Shown here: positions 8,081 through 16,064 of the stretch, piece after piece
How the letters are laid out: every line of letters starts with the position of its first letter
Numbering within the stretch: position 1 is the stretch's first letter
Source of the DNA: Amycolatopsis bullii
GTDB taxonomy: Bacteria; Actinomycetota; Actinomycetes; Mycobacteriales; Pseudonocardiaceae
Assembly: GCF_014654205.1 (NCBI RefSeq)
Contig: NZ_BNAW01000052.1
Location: 1 to 64,000, forward strand
Length of the DNA: 64,000 bases
Direction of reading: 5' to 3'
The notes under the pieces: model-generated
Told to the model about the DNA's origin: nothing
Databases searched by the model: none
The model's input: the letters and a program-made list of their open reading frames with translations, nothing else
Position numbers and translations under genes: made by a program

Positions 8081-9252
8081 TCCTGCCGCCGTCCGCCGAT
8101 GTCGAAGCCCGGCTCGCCGCCGCGCGGCGGGACAGCGACCTCGACCGCTACCTCGGCCTGCTCGCCGGCGAGGAGCTGTTCGTGCCGATCCGGCGGGTGG
8201 ACGCCCGGAGCATCCTCGACGAGCGGGCGGAAACCTTCCCGAACGTCTACTTCGAGACCGGCGGCGACGAGTTCCTGCAGGTCTTCACCCGCGGTGCGCT
8301 CCCGGACTTCGGCCCGGACGTCGTGGCCATGAGCGGCGCACTCGACTGGGCGGTGGACGGGGTCGGGCGGCACGAGCGCGTCGTGTTCAACCGCGGCACC
8401 CGCGGCGAGTGGCGGCTGCCCGGCGCGACGCTGCAGCCGTGGCTCGACGCGCACGCGGACGACGTCACGCCGCTCGAAGAGCAGGTCGAGCGGCTGATCA
8501 CCGCGCCGTACGGGCACCTCGAAGGGCCCATCGCGCACGCGCTCGCCTGCGGCGCGCACCTGGCCGTGCTCAACGCCGCGCCCTGGAACCTGCTCGACGG
8601 CCGCTACCACGACTACGTCGCCGAGGTGCGCAGCCTGCGGGACTGGTGGGGCGTGCCCGACCCGCCCGGCTGGCGCGCGACCATGACCGGCCTGATCGGC
8701 GACGGCTACGCGCTGACGCCCGGCAACCTCGTCCTCATGCTGCGCCTGCGGTTCGCCGCCGAGTACGGGCTGCCGGGTGCCGAGTTCGATCCGCTGACCT
8801 GGGCGCAGCTGGTGGACCGGTGGTGCGCGGAGAACGACGCCGCGGACCAGGCCGACGAGCTGCGCGACACCGTCCGCCGGGTGTCCCGCTGCGAACGGCG
8901 GCTGCGCGCCGACGGCCTGGTCGACGCGGACGGCTGCGTGACGACGGCGCTGTCCTGGGACGTCGGCCGCGCGGTCACGATCGCCCGCGGCGGGCTGGCG
9001 GCCGGGTACTGCGACGCGCTGAGCGCCGAGCTGATGGTGCTCGAAGCCGGTTCGCTCGCCCGTCGCTACCACCAGTCATGGGCCGACCTGTCGGCGGGGT
9101 ACGTCATGGGCCGGGTGTTGCACGACGACTCCGGCGAGTTCGGTGAGTGGTACCCGGCGGCCGTGCGCGTCCACCACCAGCTCCTTCAGGACCCGGCCAG
9201 CCCCTGGCTGAACCTCGATTTCGGCTCGCTGTCGGAGGAGTCGGACGCCTGA
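8077..9252 (+). CDS. SseB-like/DUF1266 domain protein
   Basis: A 391-aa protein translationally coupled to the MDR gene (GTGA overlap). The N-terminal part (about residues 1-130) contains an SseB-like region (LFVPIRRVDARS, VYFETGGDEFLQVFT). The C-terminal part (about 220-370) matches DUF1266: WDVGRAVTIARGGLAAGY, LARRYHQSWADL, AGYVMGRVLH. DUF1266 proteins are widespread in actinobacteria and have no established activity. No signal peptide or membrane segment is visible, so it is probably cytoplasmic. Confidence 0.75.
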   Translation: MILPPSADVEARLAAARRDSDLDRYLGLLAGEELFVPIRRVDARSILDERAETFPNVYFETGGDEFLQVFTRGALPDFGPDVVAMSGALDWAVDGVGRHERVVFNRGTRGEWRLPGATLQPWLDAHADDVTPLEEQVERLITAPYGHLEGPIAHALACGAHLAVLNAAPWNLLDGRYHDYVAEVRSLRDWWGVPDPPGWRATMTGLIGDGYALTPGNLVLMLRLRFAAEYGLPGAEFDPLTWAQLVDRWCAENDAADQADELRDTVRRVSRCERRLRADGLVDADGCVTTALSWDVGRAVTIARGGLAAGYCDALSAELMVLEAGSLARRYHQSWADLSAGYVMGRVLHDDSGEFGEWYPAAVRVHHQLLQDPASPWLNLDFGSLSEESDA

Positions 9253-9313
9253 CCCGTGCGGGGGAGGTCACCACAACGAGTCACCCCGGCTACGGCGTGG
9301 CGAGCATCGTCCC

Positions 9314-10525
9314 ATGAGCAAATTTGTCACCATCGGCCACATGAAGCTCACGGGTCTGCTCACGCGGAATCAAGAACCCCTGCCGGGGATCACCGGGGTC
9401 GCCCGGGTCGACCGCCGCACCCGGGAGCTGCTGCGCCGGATCAGTCCCGGCGACATCGTCGTGCTCGACCAGCTGGACCTCGACCGCGCGACGGCCGACG
9501 CCCTGGTCGAGGCCGAGGTCGCGGGCGTGGTCAACGCGTCGCCGTCGATCTCCGGCCGGTTCCCCAACATGGGACCGGAGATCCTCGTCGCGGCCGGCAT
9601 CCCGCTCGTCGATTCGGTCGGCGGCGAGCTGCTGCGCTCGATCAAGGACGGCACGAAGCTGCGGCTGCACGACGGCGTCGTCTACGTCGGCGAGCGGCAG
9701 GTCGCCTCCGGCATCCTGCAGACCGCCGAGAGCGTCGCCGACCAGATGATCGAGGCCAAGGCCGGGATGTCGACCCAGCTGGAAGCGTTTTCGGCGAACA
9801 CCATCGAGTTCCTGCGCCGCGAGCGCACGCTGATCCTCGACGGCGTCGGCGTCCCCGAGCTGAAGGTGCCGCTGCGGGACCGGCACGTGCTGGTCGTCGC
9901 GGGCGGCAACGGCCACGCCGAAGACCTCAAGAAGCTCAAGAAGTACATCGCCGAGCACCGCCCGGTGCTGATCGGGGTCGACGCCGGTGCCGACACCCTG
10001 CGCGTGCAGGGCTACCAGCCGGACGTCGTCGTCGGCGACCCCACCGGCATCGGCACCGCGACCCTGCGCGGCGGCGGCGAGGTCGTGGTGCCCGCCCAGC
10101 CCGACGGGCACGCCCCCGGTGTCGAGCGGATCCAGGACCTCGGCATCGGCGCGGTGACGTTCCCGGCGTCGGGCAACGCCGAGGACCTCGCGCTGCTGCT
10201 GGCCGACGCGCACGGCGCGACCCTGGTCGTCACCGTCGGCTTCCAGGCCACCCTGCGCGAATTCCTCGACCACGGCCGGTCCGGCTCGAACCCGTCGACG
10301 TTCCTGACGCGGCTGAAGCTCGGCACGAAGCTGGTCGACGGGAAGGCGGTGGCGACGCTGCACCGCAACCGGGTCTCGATCGGCGCGGTCGTCCTGCTCG
10401 TGCTCGCCGCGGTCGTGGTGGTCGCCGCGGCTCTGCTGGTGTCCGACGTGGGCTCGGTCTACCTCGACTGGCTCAAGGACACCTGGAATTCGTTCTACGC
10501 CTGGGTCAAGGGATTGTTCACGTGA
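9314..10525 (+). CDS. steA: putative cytokinetic ring protein SteA (thiamine pyrophosphokinase-like)
   Basis: A 403-aa protein matching the Rv1697/SteA family. It has a central thiamine-pyrophosphokinase-like fold (PVLIGVDAGADTLRVQGY, PDVVVGDPTG) and one C-terminal transmembrane helix (SIGAVVLLVLAAVVVVAAAL, near residue 360) followed by a short tail. In corynebacteria SteA takes part in septum formation. The ATG at 9314 follows a 61-bp gap. It overlaps the mctB-type gene by 4 bp, the conserved pair for this family. Confidence 0.9.
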   Translation: MSKFVTIGHMKLTGLLTRNQEPLPGITGVARVDRRTRELLRRISPGDIVVLDQLDLDRATADALVEAEVAGVVNASPSISGRFPNMGPEILVAAGIPLVDSVGGELLRSIKDGTKLRLHDGVVYVGERQVASGILQTAESVADQMIEAKAGMSTQLEAFSANTIEFLRRERTLILDGVGVPELKVPLRDRHVLVVAGGNGHAEDLKKLKKYIAEHRPVLIGVDAGADTLRVQGYQPDVVVGDPTGIGTATLRGGGEVVVPAQPDGHAPGVERIQDLGIGAVTFPASGNAEDLALLLADAHGATLVVTVGFQATLREFLDHGRSGSNPSTFLTRLKLGTKLVDGKAVATLHRNRVSIGAVVLLVLAAVVVVAAALLVSDVGSVYLDWLKDTWNSFYAWVKGLFT

Positions 10526-11472
10526 TTTCGCTGCGCTACCACGTCGTTTCCATCGCCGCCTGCTTCCTCGCGCTGGCCGTCGGCGTCGTGCTCGGCTCGA
10601 CGGCGCTGAACGGCACGCTGCTGTCCGGCCTGGCGGGGGAGAAGAAGGACCTCGGCAGCCAGGTCGCCGACCTGGAGGCGCAGCGCAACGCGCTCAACGC
10701 CCGGCTGACCGACGCCGACGCCTTCGCCGGCTCGATGGGCCCGAAGGTCGTCGCCGGCACGCTGGACCAGCGGTCGGTGGTGCTGGTGACCACCGAGGAC
10801 GCGCGCCCGGCCGACCGGGACGCGCTCAAGCAGCTGGTCGGCCAGTCCGGCGCCGCGGTGACCGGGGAGATCCAGCTGACGTCGGCGTTCGCCGACCCCG
10901 AGAAGGCCGACCAGCTCCGCGACGTCGTCACGCGGCTGCAGCCGGCCGGTTCGAAGTTCCCGACGGCGGGCGACTCCGGAACGCTCGCCGGCGCGCTGCT
11001 GGGTTCGGTGCTGCTGCTGGACAAGACCACGGCGAAACCGCAGTCCTCGCCCGAGGAGCTGGCGGCGGCGCTGGGCGGGCTCACCGACGGCGGGTTCGTC
11101 AAGGCCGGTCAGGACGTCAAGCCCGCGCAGCTGGCGATCGTGCTCACCGGCGCCCAGGCGAGCGGTGACGGCGCGGGCGACCGCGCGGCGACGATCGCCC
11201 GGTTCGCGACGCAGCTCGACCGCAGCGGCGCGGGCGCGGTGCTGGCGGGCGACGCCGGTTCCGCGGACGGCACCGGCGCGCTGGGCGTGGTCCGGGCGGA
11301 CACCTCGGCGACGTCGATCCTGTCCACTGTGGACAACGCGGACACGTCGGCCGGGCGGGTGAGCACCATCCTCGCGCTGAAGGAACAGCTCGACGGCGGC
11401 TCCGGCCGCTACGGCGTGGCGGGCAACGCCCAGGCGCCCGCCCCGGGCGTCACCGCCCCGGCCGGCAACTGA
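10522..11472 (+). CDS. mctB: MctB/SteB-family envelope protein
   Basis: A 316-aa protein at the Rv1698 position. One N-terminal transmembrane or signal-anchor helix (VVSIAACFLALAVGVVLGST) is followed by a coiled-coil stretch (EKKDLGSQVADLEAQRNAL) and an extracytoplasmic domain. M. tuberculosis MctB is linked to copper export; the corynebacterial homologue partners SteA in cytokinesis. The sequence cannot decide between these roles, but coupling to steA supports the envelope/division role. It starts with GTG overlapping the steA stop. A long hairpin begins 14 bp after its stop. Confidence 0.85.
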   Translation: MISLRYHVVSIAACFLALAVGVVLGSTALNGTLLSGLAGEKKDLGSQVADLEAQRNALNARLTDADAFAGSMGPKVVAGTLDQRSVVLVTTEDARPADRDALKQLVGQSGAAVTGEIQLTSAFADPEKADQLRDVVTRLQPAGSKFPTAGDSGTLAGALLGSVLLLDKTTAKPQSSPEELAAALGGLTDGGFVKAGQDVKPAQLAIVLTGAQASGDGAGDRAATIARFATQLDRSGAGAVLAGDAGSADGTGALGVVRADTSATSILSTVDNADTSAGRVSTILALKEQLDGGSGRYGVAGNAQAPAPGVTAPAGN

Positions 11473-11486
11473 CCTCGGCCCGACGT

Positions 11487-11539
11487 GCAGTGAATGACTC
11501 ATTCCTGGCGCCCGACGCCAGGAATGAGTCATTCACTGC
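11487..11539. terminator. long perfect hairpin at convergent gene ends, copy 1
   Basis: A perfect 24-bp stem (arms 11487-11510 and 11516-11539) encloses a 5-nt loop. Each arm contains GAATGACTCATTC, itself a palindrome. It lies between the stops of mctB and the convergent lyase gene, ending 2 bp from the lyase stop codon. An element with identical arms is at 21082-21134. There is no T-run, but the symmetry suits bidirectional termination. Confidence 0.8.
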
Positions 11540-11541
11540 GT

Positions 11542-12804
11542 TCACCGCAGGGGTGGGTCCAGTGGGAAGCAGGACACCCGCACCGGCCAGGTGTCGCCGC
11601 CCGCGGGCAACGGCATCTGCTTGAGCGCGGCCGCCGCGTCGGCATCGTGGGCCTCCTCGGCGGCCGCGTGGAAGATGTCCGCCGCGATCGACTGGTCGAA
11701 CACGCCGATCTGCTGGTGCGGCCAGGCTGCCGCCCCGTGCAGCGCACCCGGGATCAGCTGGTCGACGACCTTCCGCAGCGTCACGCCGTTCGCTGCCCGG
11801 TACTTCCAGACGTCGACGCCGAGGTTCTTCCCGACCTCCGCCATGCGGCCCCACGCCGTCAGGTTGAAGTTGACGTAGTGCCACGACATCGTCCGCGACA
11901 GTTCCAGGGGCTGGCTGCCGTCGGCGGCGAACTGCACCGGGAACCGCTTCTGCTCCGCGTCGAGCACGATCTTCCGCGCCGCGTCGCGGTGACCCAGGTA
12001 CGCCGAGATCGTCGCGTTCTGCATGTCGAGGAACGTGCCGTGGTTGTTGGTGGCGGCCAGTTCCAGCTTCGCCTGCGGGCTGGTCCGCATCCAGCTCAGG
12101 TACTGCGTCAGCCACGCCTTGATCCCCGAGCGGTCCTTCCCGGTCCAGCCCGGCGCGCCGCCGTCGAGCAGCGCGAACGCGTCCATCAGCTGGCTGAACG
12201 ACTGCGTCGAGTCGATGATCCCGGTGCCGCTGATCGTGGTCTTGCACGGGATGATCTGCGAGTACGTCATGTTCGGGTTCATCCGGGTGGCCGGGTCGAG
12301 GAACCACGTCCGGATGTCCAGGGCCGCCCGCTTCGCGTACTTCGCGTCGCCGGTGTAGTACCAGGCCAGCGAAAGGTAGTACATCGCGTCCCACGCCCAC
12401 ATCCGGTAGGTGTGGTCGGTGATCGCGTCGGCCTCCGGGTTGCGCTGGCCGTCCTTGCTGACGTACGGGCAGCCCTGCGGGTTCTCGGGCGTCTTCGGCT
12501 GGCTCGCCCACCAGTAGGGCGCCTGGCTCAGGTAGTCGTGCTTGTCGCCGCTCGGCGGCGCGGTCGGCTTGTCCATGACCGACCACGGCCCGTCGGTCAG
12601 CGCGGTGTCCGCCTTGGCCAGCACGGCTTTCAGCGCGTCCCGCTGGGCCTTGGTCGCGTGGCCGCTGCGGATGGCCTGCTTGATGTTCGCGAGCTTGGCG
12701 CCGTCGGTCACGACGGTGTGCGGTGGAGACGCGGCCACTGCCGTCCCGCTCATCGGGACCACCACGCTCACCGACAACGCCAGTGCGCAAAGAACTCTTC
12801 GCAC
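11542..12804 (-). CDS. secreted alginate lyase-family (PF05426) polysaccharide lyase
   Basis: A 420-aa protein. GTG at 12804 is chosen because AGGCGG precedes it and the product begins with a clean Sec signal (MRRVLCALALSVSVVVP ... AVAA). The mature part is an alpha/alpha-toroid lyase: WWASQPKTPENPQG, RMWAWDAMYYLSLAWYY, and the catalytic-type NNHGTFLDMQ motif, with a Tyr-containing segment SWHYVNFNLTAW later. Alginate lyase family enzymes cleave uronic-acid polysaccharides by beta-elimination. Substrate cannot be read from sequence. It is convergent with mctB. Whether it supplies the uronate pathway at the far end of the window is speculation. Confidence 0.85.
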   Translation of the reverse strand: MRRVLCALALSVSVVVPMSGTAVAASPPHTVVTDGAKLANIKQAIRSGHATKAQRDALKAVLAKADTALTDGPWSVMDKPTAPPSGDKHDYLSQAPYWWASQPKTPENPQGCPYVSKDGQRNPEADAITDHTYRMWAWDAMYYLSLAWYYTGDAKYAKRAALDIRTWFLDPATRMNPNMTYSQIIPCKTTISGTGIIDSTQSFSQLMDAFALLDGGAPGWTGKDRSGIKAWLTQYLSWMRTSPQAKLELAATNNHGTFLDMQNATISAYLGHRDAARKIVLDAEQKRFPVQFAADGSQPLELSRTMSWHYVNFNLTAWGRMAEVGKNLGVDVWKYRAANGVTLRKVVDQLIPGALHGAAAWPHQQIGVFDQSIAADIFHAAAEEAHDADAAAALKQMPLPAGGDTWPVRVSCFPLDPPLR

Positions 12805-12895
12805 GTCGACCGCCTTCCGGGGACGTCGAAATCCCCACGTCGTCACCGGGCGGCGGTACGGCTGCAGGGATTCTGACGTCCTCGGAAGGCAGGTG

Positions 12896-13603
12896 TCAAT
12901 GAGGCCAGGTGCGGCGCTTGTCCAGCGGACGCGCGTACGACCCCGCGCGGCTGGTCTTCAGCCCCAGCGCCACCAGGGATTCCGCGAGCCGGACCGCGGC
13001 CGCGACGCCGTCGATGACCGGGATGTCCAGCATCGCCCCGATCTTCCGGTCCAGCCCGGTCATCCCGGCGCACCCGAGCACCAGCACCTCCGCTCCGGCG
13101 TCCCGTGCGCGGCGGCCGGCGGTGAGCAACGCCGACTCGGTGCGGCGCTCGTCGGTCAGCTCCAGCACGCCGAGCCCGGCGCCGGTGACCGTGACGCAGT
13201 TCTGCGCGACCCCGGCGGCGTGCAGGCTGTCCTCGATCAGGCCGCACGTCCGGTCCAAAGTGGTCACCACGCCGTAGCGGCGGCCGAGCAGGCAGGCCAG
13301 GTGGGCGGCGGCTTCGGTGATGTCGACGACCGGGACGTCCAGCAGCTCGCGCGCGCCCTCGCGGCCGTGGTCGCCGAACCCGGCGAGCACGACGGCGTCG
13401 AACGGTTCGTCCAGGCCCCGCAACAGGTCCAGCACGGCCGCCGCGGACAGGAAGCTGTCCAGCCAGCCCTCGGCCGACTCCGGTCCCCAGCGCGGCGTCC
13501 GGGCGAGGATCTCGGTGCCGGGGCTCGCGGCCGCGCGTGCCCCGGCTTCGATCTCCTTCGTCATCGCCTCGGTGGTGTTGCAGTTGGTGACGACGATCCT
13601 CAT
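12896..13603 (-). CDS. hydantoin/Asp-Glu racemase superfamily protein with one canonical cysteine
   Basis: A 235-aa member of the aspartate/glutamate/hydantoin racemase fold. The second catalytic cysteine is present (VLGCAGMTG, C178). At the first site, where racemases have Cys in an ACFGDPG-like motif, this protein reads AGFGDHG with G75. It also begins VTNCNTTEAMT rather than the usual NPNT. A two-cysteine racemisation mechanism is therefore doubtful; a one-cysteine activity, as in arylmalonate decarboxylase, is an alternative. The start overlaps the NCS1 transporter stop by 4 bp, so the two form an operon under the divergent GntR regulator. The substrate is probably the one carried by the transporter. 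Confidence 0.8.
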   Translation of the reverse strand: MRIVVTNCNTTEAMTKEIEAGARAAASPGTEILARTPRWGPESAEGWLDSFLSAAAVLDLLRGLDEPFDAVVLAGFGDHGREGARELLDVPVVDITEAAAHLACLLGRRYGVVTTLDRTCGLIEDSLHAAGVAQNCVTVTGAGLGVLELTDERRTESALLTAGRRARDAGAEVLVLGCAGMTGLDRKIGAMLDIPVIDGVAAAVRLAESLVALGLKTSRAGSYARPLDKRRTWPH

Positions 13604-15021
13604 CGATGCTTCCTCGACACCACGTAGTAGAGGGCCGCCGAGGACGCGGTGCCGATGAACCACGAGTACGGCGCGGCCGGCGCGAAGAACGGCACCAGCG
13701 CGATGACGGCGGACAGAGCCGCGGTCGGGAAGAACGTCACCAGCGCCCGCGGGTTCACGCGGGGGTAGCTGCCGCCGTCGACGAACAGCTGGGCGACGTC
13801 GACCTTGCCGCGCCGGATCAGGTAGTAGTCGACGATCATGATCCCGAACAGCGGGCCGAGGAACGCGCCGAGCCCGCCGAGGAAGTAGTTGACCACCGCC
13901 GGCGAGGAGTACAGCTTCCACGGCAGCACGCACAGCGCCGCGACCGCGCTGATCATCCCGCCGATGGTGAAGGTGATCCGCTTCGGCCAGATGTTGGCCA
14001 GGTCGTAGGCGGGGGAGACGAAGTTGGCGACGATGTTGACACCCATGGTGGCGATGGCGAACGTCAGCGCGCCGACGATGAGCACCGGCGTGTTGTGCAC
14101 CTTGGCCAGCAGCTCGGCCGGGTCGGTGATCGCCTCGCCGAACACCTGCATGCTCCCCGCGGTCACGATCACCGACAGCAGCGCGAACGCCGTCGAGTTG
14201 ATCGGCAGGCCCCAGAAGTTGCCGCGCTTCACCGTCTTCTGGTCCGGCGCGAACCGCGAGAAGTCGCAGAAGTTGAGCATGAGCGTGCCGTAGGTGGCCA
14301 GGATCAGCCCGGCCGCGCCGAACCACTGCCGGATCTGCTCCCCGGTGGACAGCTGTTTCGGGCTGCTGGTGAAGGAGATGTTCCAGTGCCCGGCGGCGAG
14401 GATCCAGACGGCGAGGGCGATCATCACGACCCAGATCGCCGGTCCGCACCAGTCCTGGAACTTGCGCACCGACTCCATGCCGCGGGTCAGGATCAGCGCC
14501 TGGACCGCCCACAGCGCGACGAAGCACATCCAGCCGAGGGCGTGCAGACCGAGGAAACCGTGTTCGGTCAGGGGTTTCAGGCCCGGGTCGATGGCCAGCA
14601 CGAGCAGGGTGATGGCGACGCTCGCGAGGTAGGTCTGGATGCCGTACCAGAAGATCGCGATGATGGCGCGGATCAGCGCGGGCAGGTTGGCGCCGAAGGT
14701 GCCGAAGCTGATCCGCGCCACGACCGGGAACGGCACGCCGGTGCGCTGGCCGATCCGGCCCATCAGGTTCATGCCGGCGTAGATGATGATGAACCCGAAG
14801 AGCAGGGCGGTGAACACCTGCCAGGCCGAGAGGCCGAGCACGAACAGCCCGGCCGCGAAGGTGTAGTTGCCGAGGTTGTGCACGTCGGACATCCACAGCG
14901 CGAAGATGTCGTAGACCTTCCACCGGCGTTCCTTCGCGGGGGCGAGGTCCTCGTTCCAGAGCCGGGGATCGGGCGGAGTGGTCGTCTCTTGAGAAGGTTC
15001 GGTGAGCGGGGCGGCGGTCAT
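13600..15021 (-). CDS. NCS1-family nucleobase/hydantoin/allantoin:cation symporter
   Basis: A 473-aa integral membrane protein with about 12 hydrophobic segments. It has the NCS1 features LWNEDLAPAKERRWKVYDIF near the N-terminus, then NLGNYTFAAGLF, WYGIQTYLASVA and NFCDFSRFAPDQ. NCS1 transporters import nucleobases, hydantoins, allantoin or related heterocycles. The ATG at 15021 has GGAGGG 7 nt upstream. It is the first gene of an operon with the racemase-like gene and is divergent from a GntR regulator, with operator-like repeats between. Substrate is inferred as hydantoin/allantoin-like. Confidence 0.9.
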   Translation of the reverse strand: MTAAPLTEPSQETTTPPDPRLWNEDLAPAKERRWKVYDIFALWMSDVHNLGNYTFAAGLFVLGLSAWQVFTALLFGFIIIYAGMNLMGRIGQRTGVPFPVVARISFGTFGANLPALIRAIIAIFWYGIQTYLASVAITLLVLAIDPGLKPLTEHGFLGLHALGWMCFVALWAVQALILTRGMESVRKFQDWCGPAIWVVMIALAVWILAAGHWNISFTSSPKQLSTGEQIRQWFGAAGLILATYGTLMLNFCDFSRFAPDQKTVKRGNFWGLPINSTAFALLSVIVTAGSMQVFGEAITDPAELLAKVHNTPVLIVGALTFAIATMGVNIVANFVSPAYDLANIWPKRITFTIGGMISAVAALCVLPWKLYSSPAVVNYFLGGLGAFLGPLFGIMIVDYYLIRRGKVDVAQLFVDGGSYPRVNPRALVTFFPTAALSAVIALVPFFAPAAPYSWFIGTASSAALYYVVSRKHR

Positions 15022-15048
15022 GCGGGCCCTCCGATCTACGGATGCTCT

Positions 15049-15092
15049 CGGGGGTTCCGGGTGGCGGAGCCCCCGGCCGGGGCGAAGCCCCG
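15049..15092. repeat. G+C-rich dispersed repeat, copy 1
   Basis: About 44 bp with two adjacent hairpins (GGGGGTTCC/GGAGCCCCC-type and CGGGGCGAAGCCCCG). The reverse complement recurs nearly unchanged at 49433-49475. This copy lies in the leader region of the NCS1 transporter gene. Confidence 0.75.
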
Positions 15093-15115
15093 TTTGATGC
15101 AGTACGGTGACGACG

Positions 15116-15145
15116 ATTTGGGATACCAAACTTTGAATCCCAAAT
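15116..15145. promoter_or_regulatory. operator-like inverted repeats between NCS1 and gntR genes
   Basis: ATTTGGGAT (15116-15124) is inverted as ATCCCAAAT (15137-15145). Inside lie two smaller dyads, TTTGG-GATA-CCAAA (15117-15130) and TTTG-N5-CAAA (15132-15144), sizes typical of FadR-type GntR operators. A further palindrome, GTAAC-GGCCG-GTTAC, is at 15193-15207, just after a GATAAA -10-like box. The likely binder is the divergent GntR protein. Confidence 0.65.
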
Positions 15146-15231
15146 ATCACCCCGGCGTCCACGCGAGTCAACCCTCCGGCCGATAAACTCGTGTAACGGC
15201 CGGTTACGGCGGTGTTGAAGGAGGGGGCGCG

Positions 15232-15900
15232 GTGAACGAGCGGCAACCCCTCGCGGCCACCCGGCAGCGGGTGCGCGAGGAGCTGCGCGAGCGGATCCTG
15301 ACCGGCCGGCTCCGCCCGGGCGACAGGCTGGTCGAACGCGAGCTGGCCGAAGACCTCGGCGTCTCGCGGGTGCCGGTCCGCGAGGCCATCCGCAGCCTGG
15401 AGGCCGAGGGGTTCCTCGTCGTCCAGTCGCCGCGGCGGGTCGTCGTCCGGCAGCTGGCACGGGTCGACGTCGAGGAGCTGTTCGACGTCCGCGAGGCGCT
15501 CGAAGGGCTGGCCGCCGGCCTGGCGGCGACCCGGGCGGGGGCGGCCGAGCTGAAGCGGCTCGAACGCGTCCTGGCCGACGCCGCCCGGGCCACGGCCCGT
15601 GGCGACGCGGCCCGGATCACCGTGCTGAACTCGCGCTTCCACGACGAGATCGTGGCCATCGCGGGCAACGCGCTGCTTTCGGCCATGCTGCAGCCGCTCG
15701 AGGGCAGGCTGCGCTGGCTCACGAGCCAGAACGAGCACTGGGCCGAGCTGCTCGACGAGCACCGGCGACTCTGCGAAGCCATCGCTTCGGGGGACGCCGA
15801 ACGCGCGAAGGCGTCTGCGGTCGAGCATGTGCGCGTCAACCGCGAAGTGACGCTGCGTTCCCTCTTCGGGGAAGAACCCGGTCAGCGGCCCGCAGGCTGA
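15232..15900 (+). CDS. GntR/FadR-family (FCD) transcriptional regulator
   Basis: A 222-aa regulator. The N-terminal winged helix has the family signature RPGDRLVERELAEDLGVSRV then VREAIRSLEAEGFL. A C-terminal all-helical FCD ligand domain follows, with metal/ligand-type residues (VEELFDVREALEG, NSRFHDEIV, EHRRLCEAI). GTG start with AAGGAGGG upstream. It is divergent from the NCS1/racemase-like operon and very probably controls it through the repeats at 15116-15145; the transported compound or its product is the likely ligand. Confidence 0.92.
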   Translation: MNERQPLAATRQRVREELRERILTGRLRPGDRLVERELAEDLGVSRVPVREAIRSLEAEGFLVVQSPRRVVVRQLARVDVEELFDVREALEGLAAGLAATRAGAAELKRLERVLADAARATARGDAARITVLNSRFHDEIVAIAGNALLSAMLQPLEGRLRWLTSQNEHWAELLDEHRRLCEAIASGDAERAKASAVEHVRVNREVTLRSLFGEEPGQRPAG

Positions 15901-16064
15901 GTGCCCGTCCGGTTTAGCGACGAATGCGCCCGGGTGCCCGGTTTTTCAGCCATTCGCACCAACGGCGACCCGACTTTGGTCTGTGTCACGCGTCCGAACG
16001 GCTGCTTACGGTCTTCGTTCACCGGTCTCGCCGACCGGGGTCCCTGCCGTCCGGGAGGTTCACC

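Noticed and set aside
11486..11550. Short open frames reading into the 24-bp-arm hairpins (NDSFLAS- and THSWR-type starts)
   Set aside because: The same peptides appear at both hairpin copies on both strands, showing that they come from the palindrome and not from genes.
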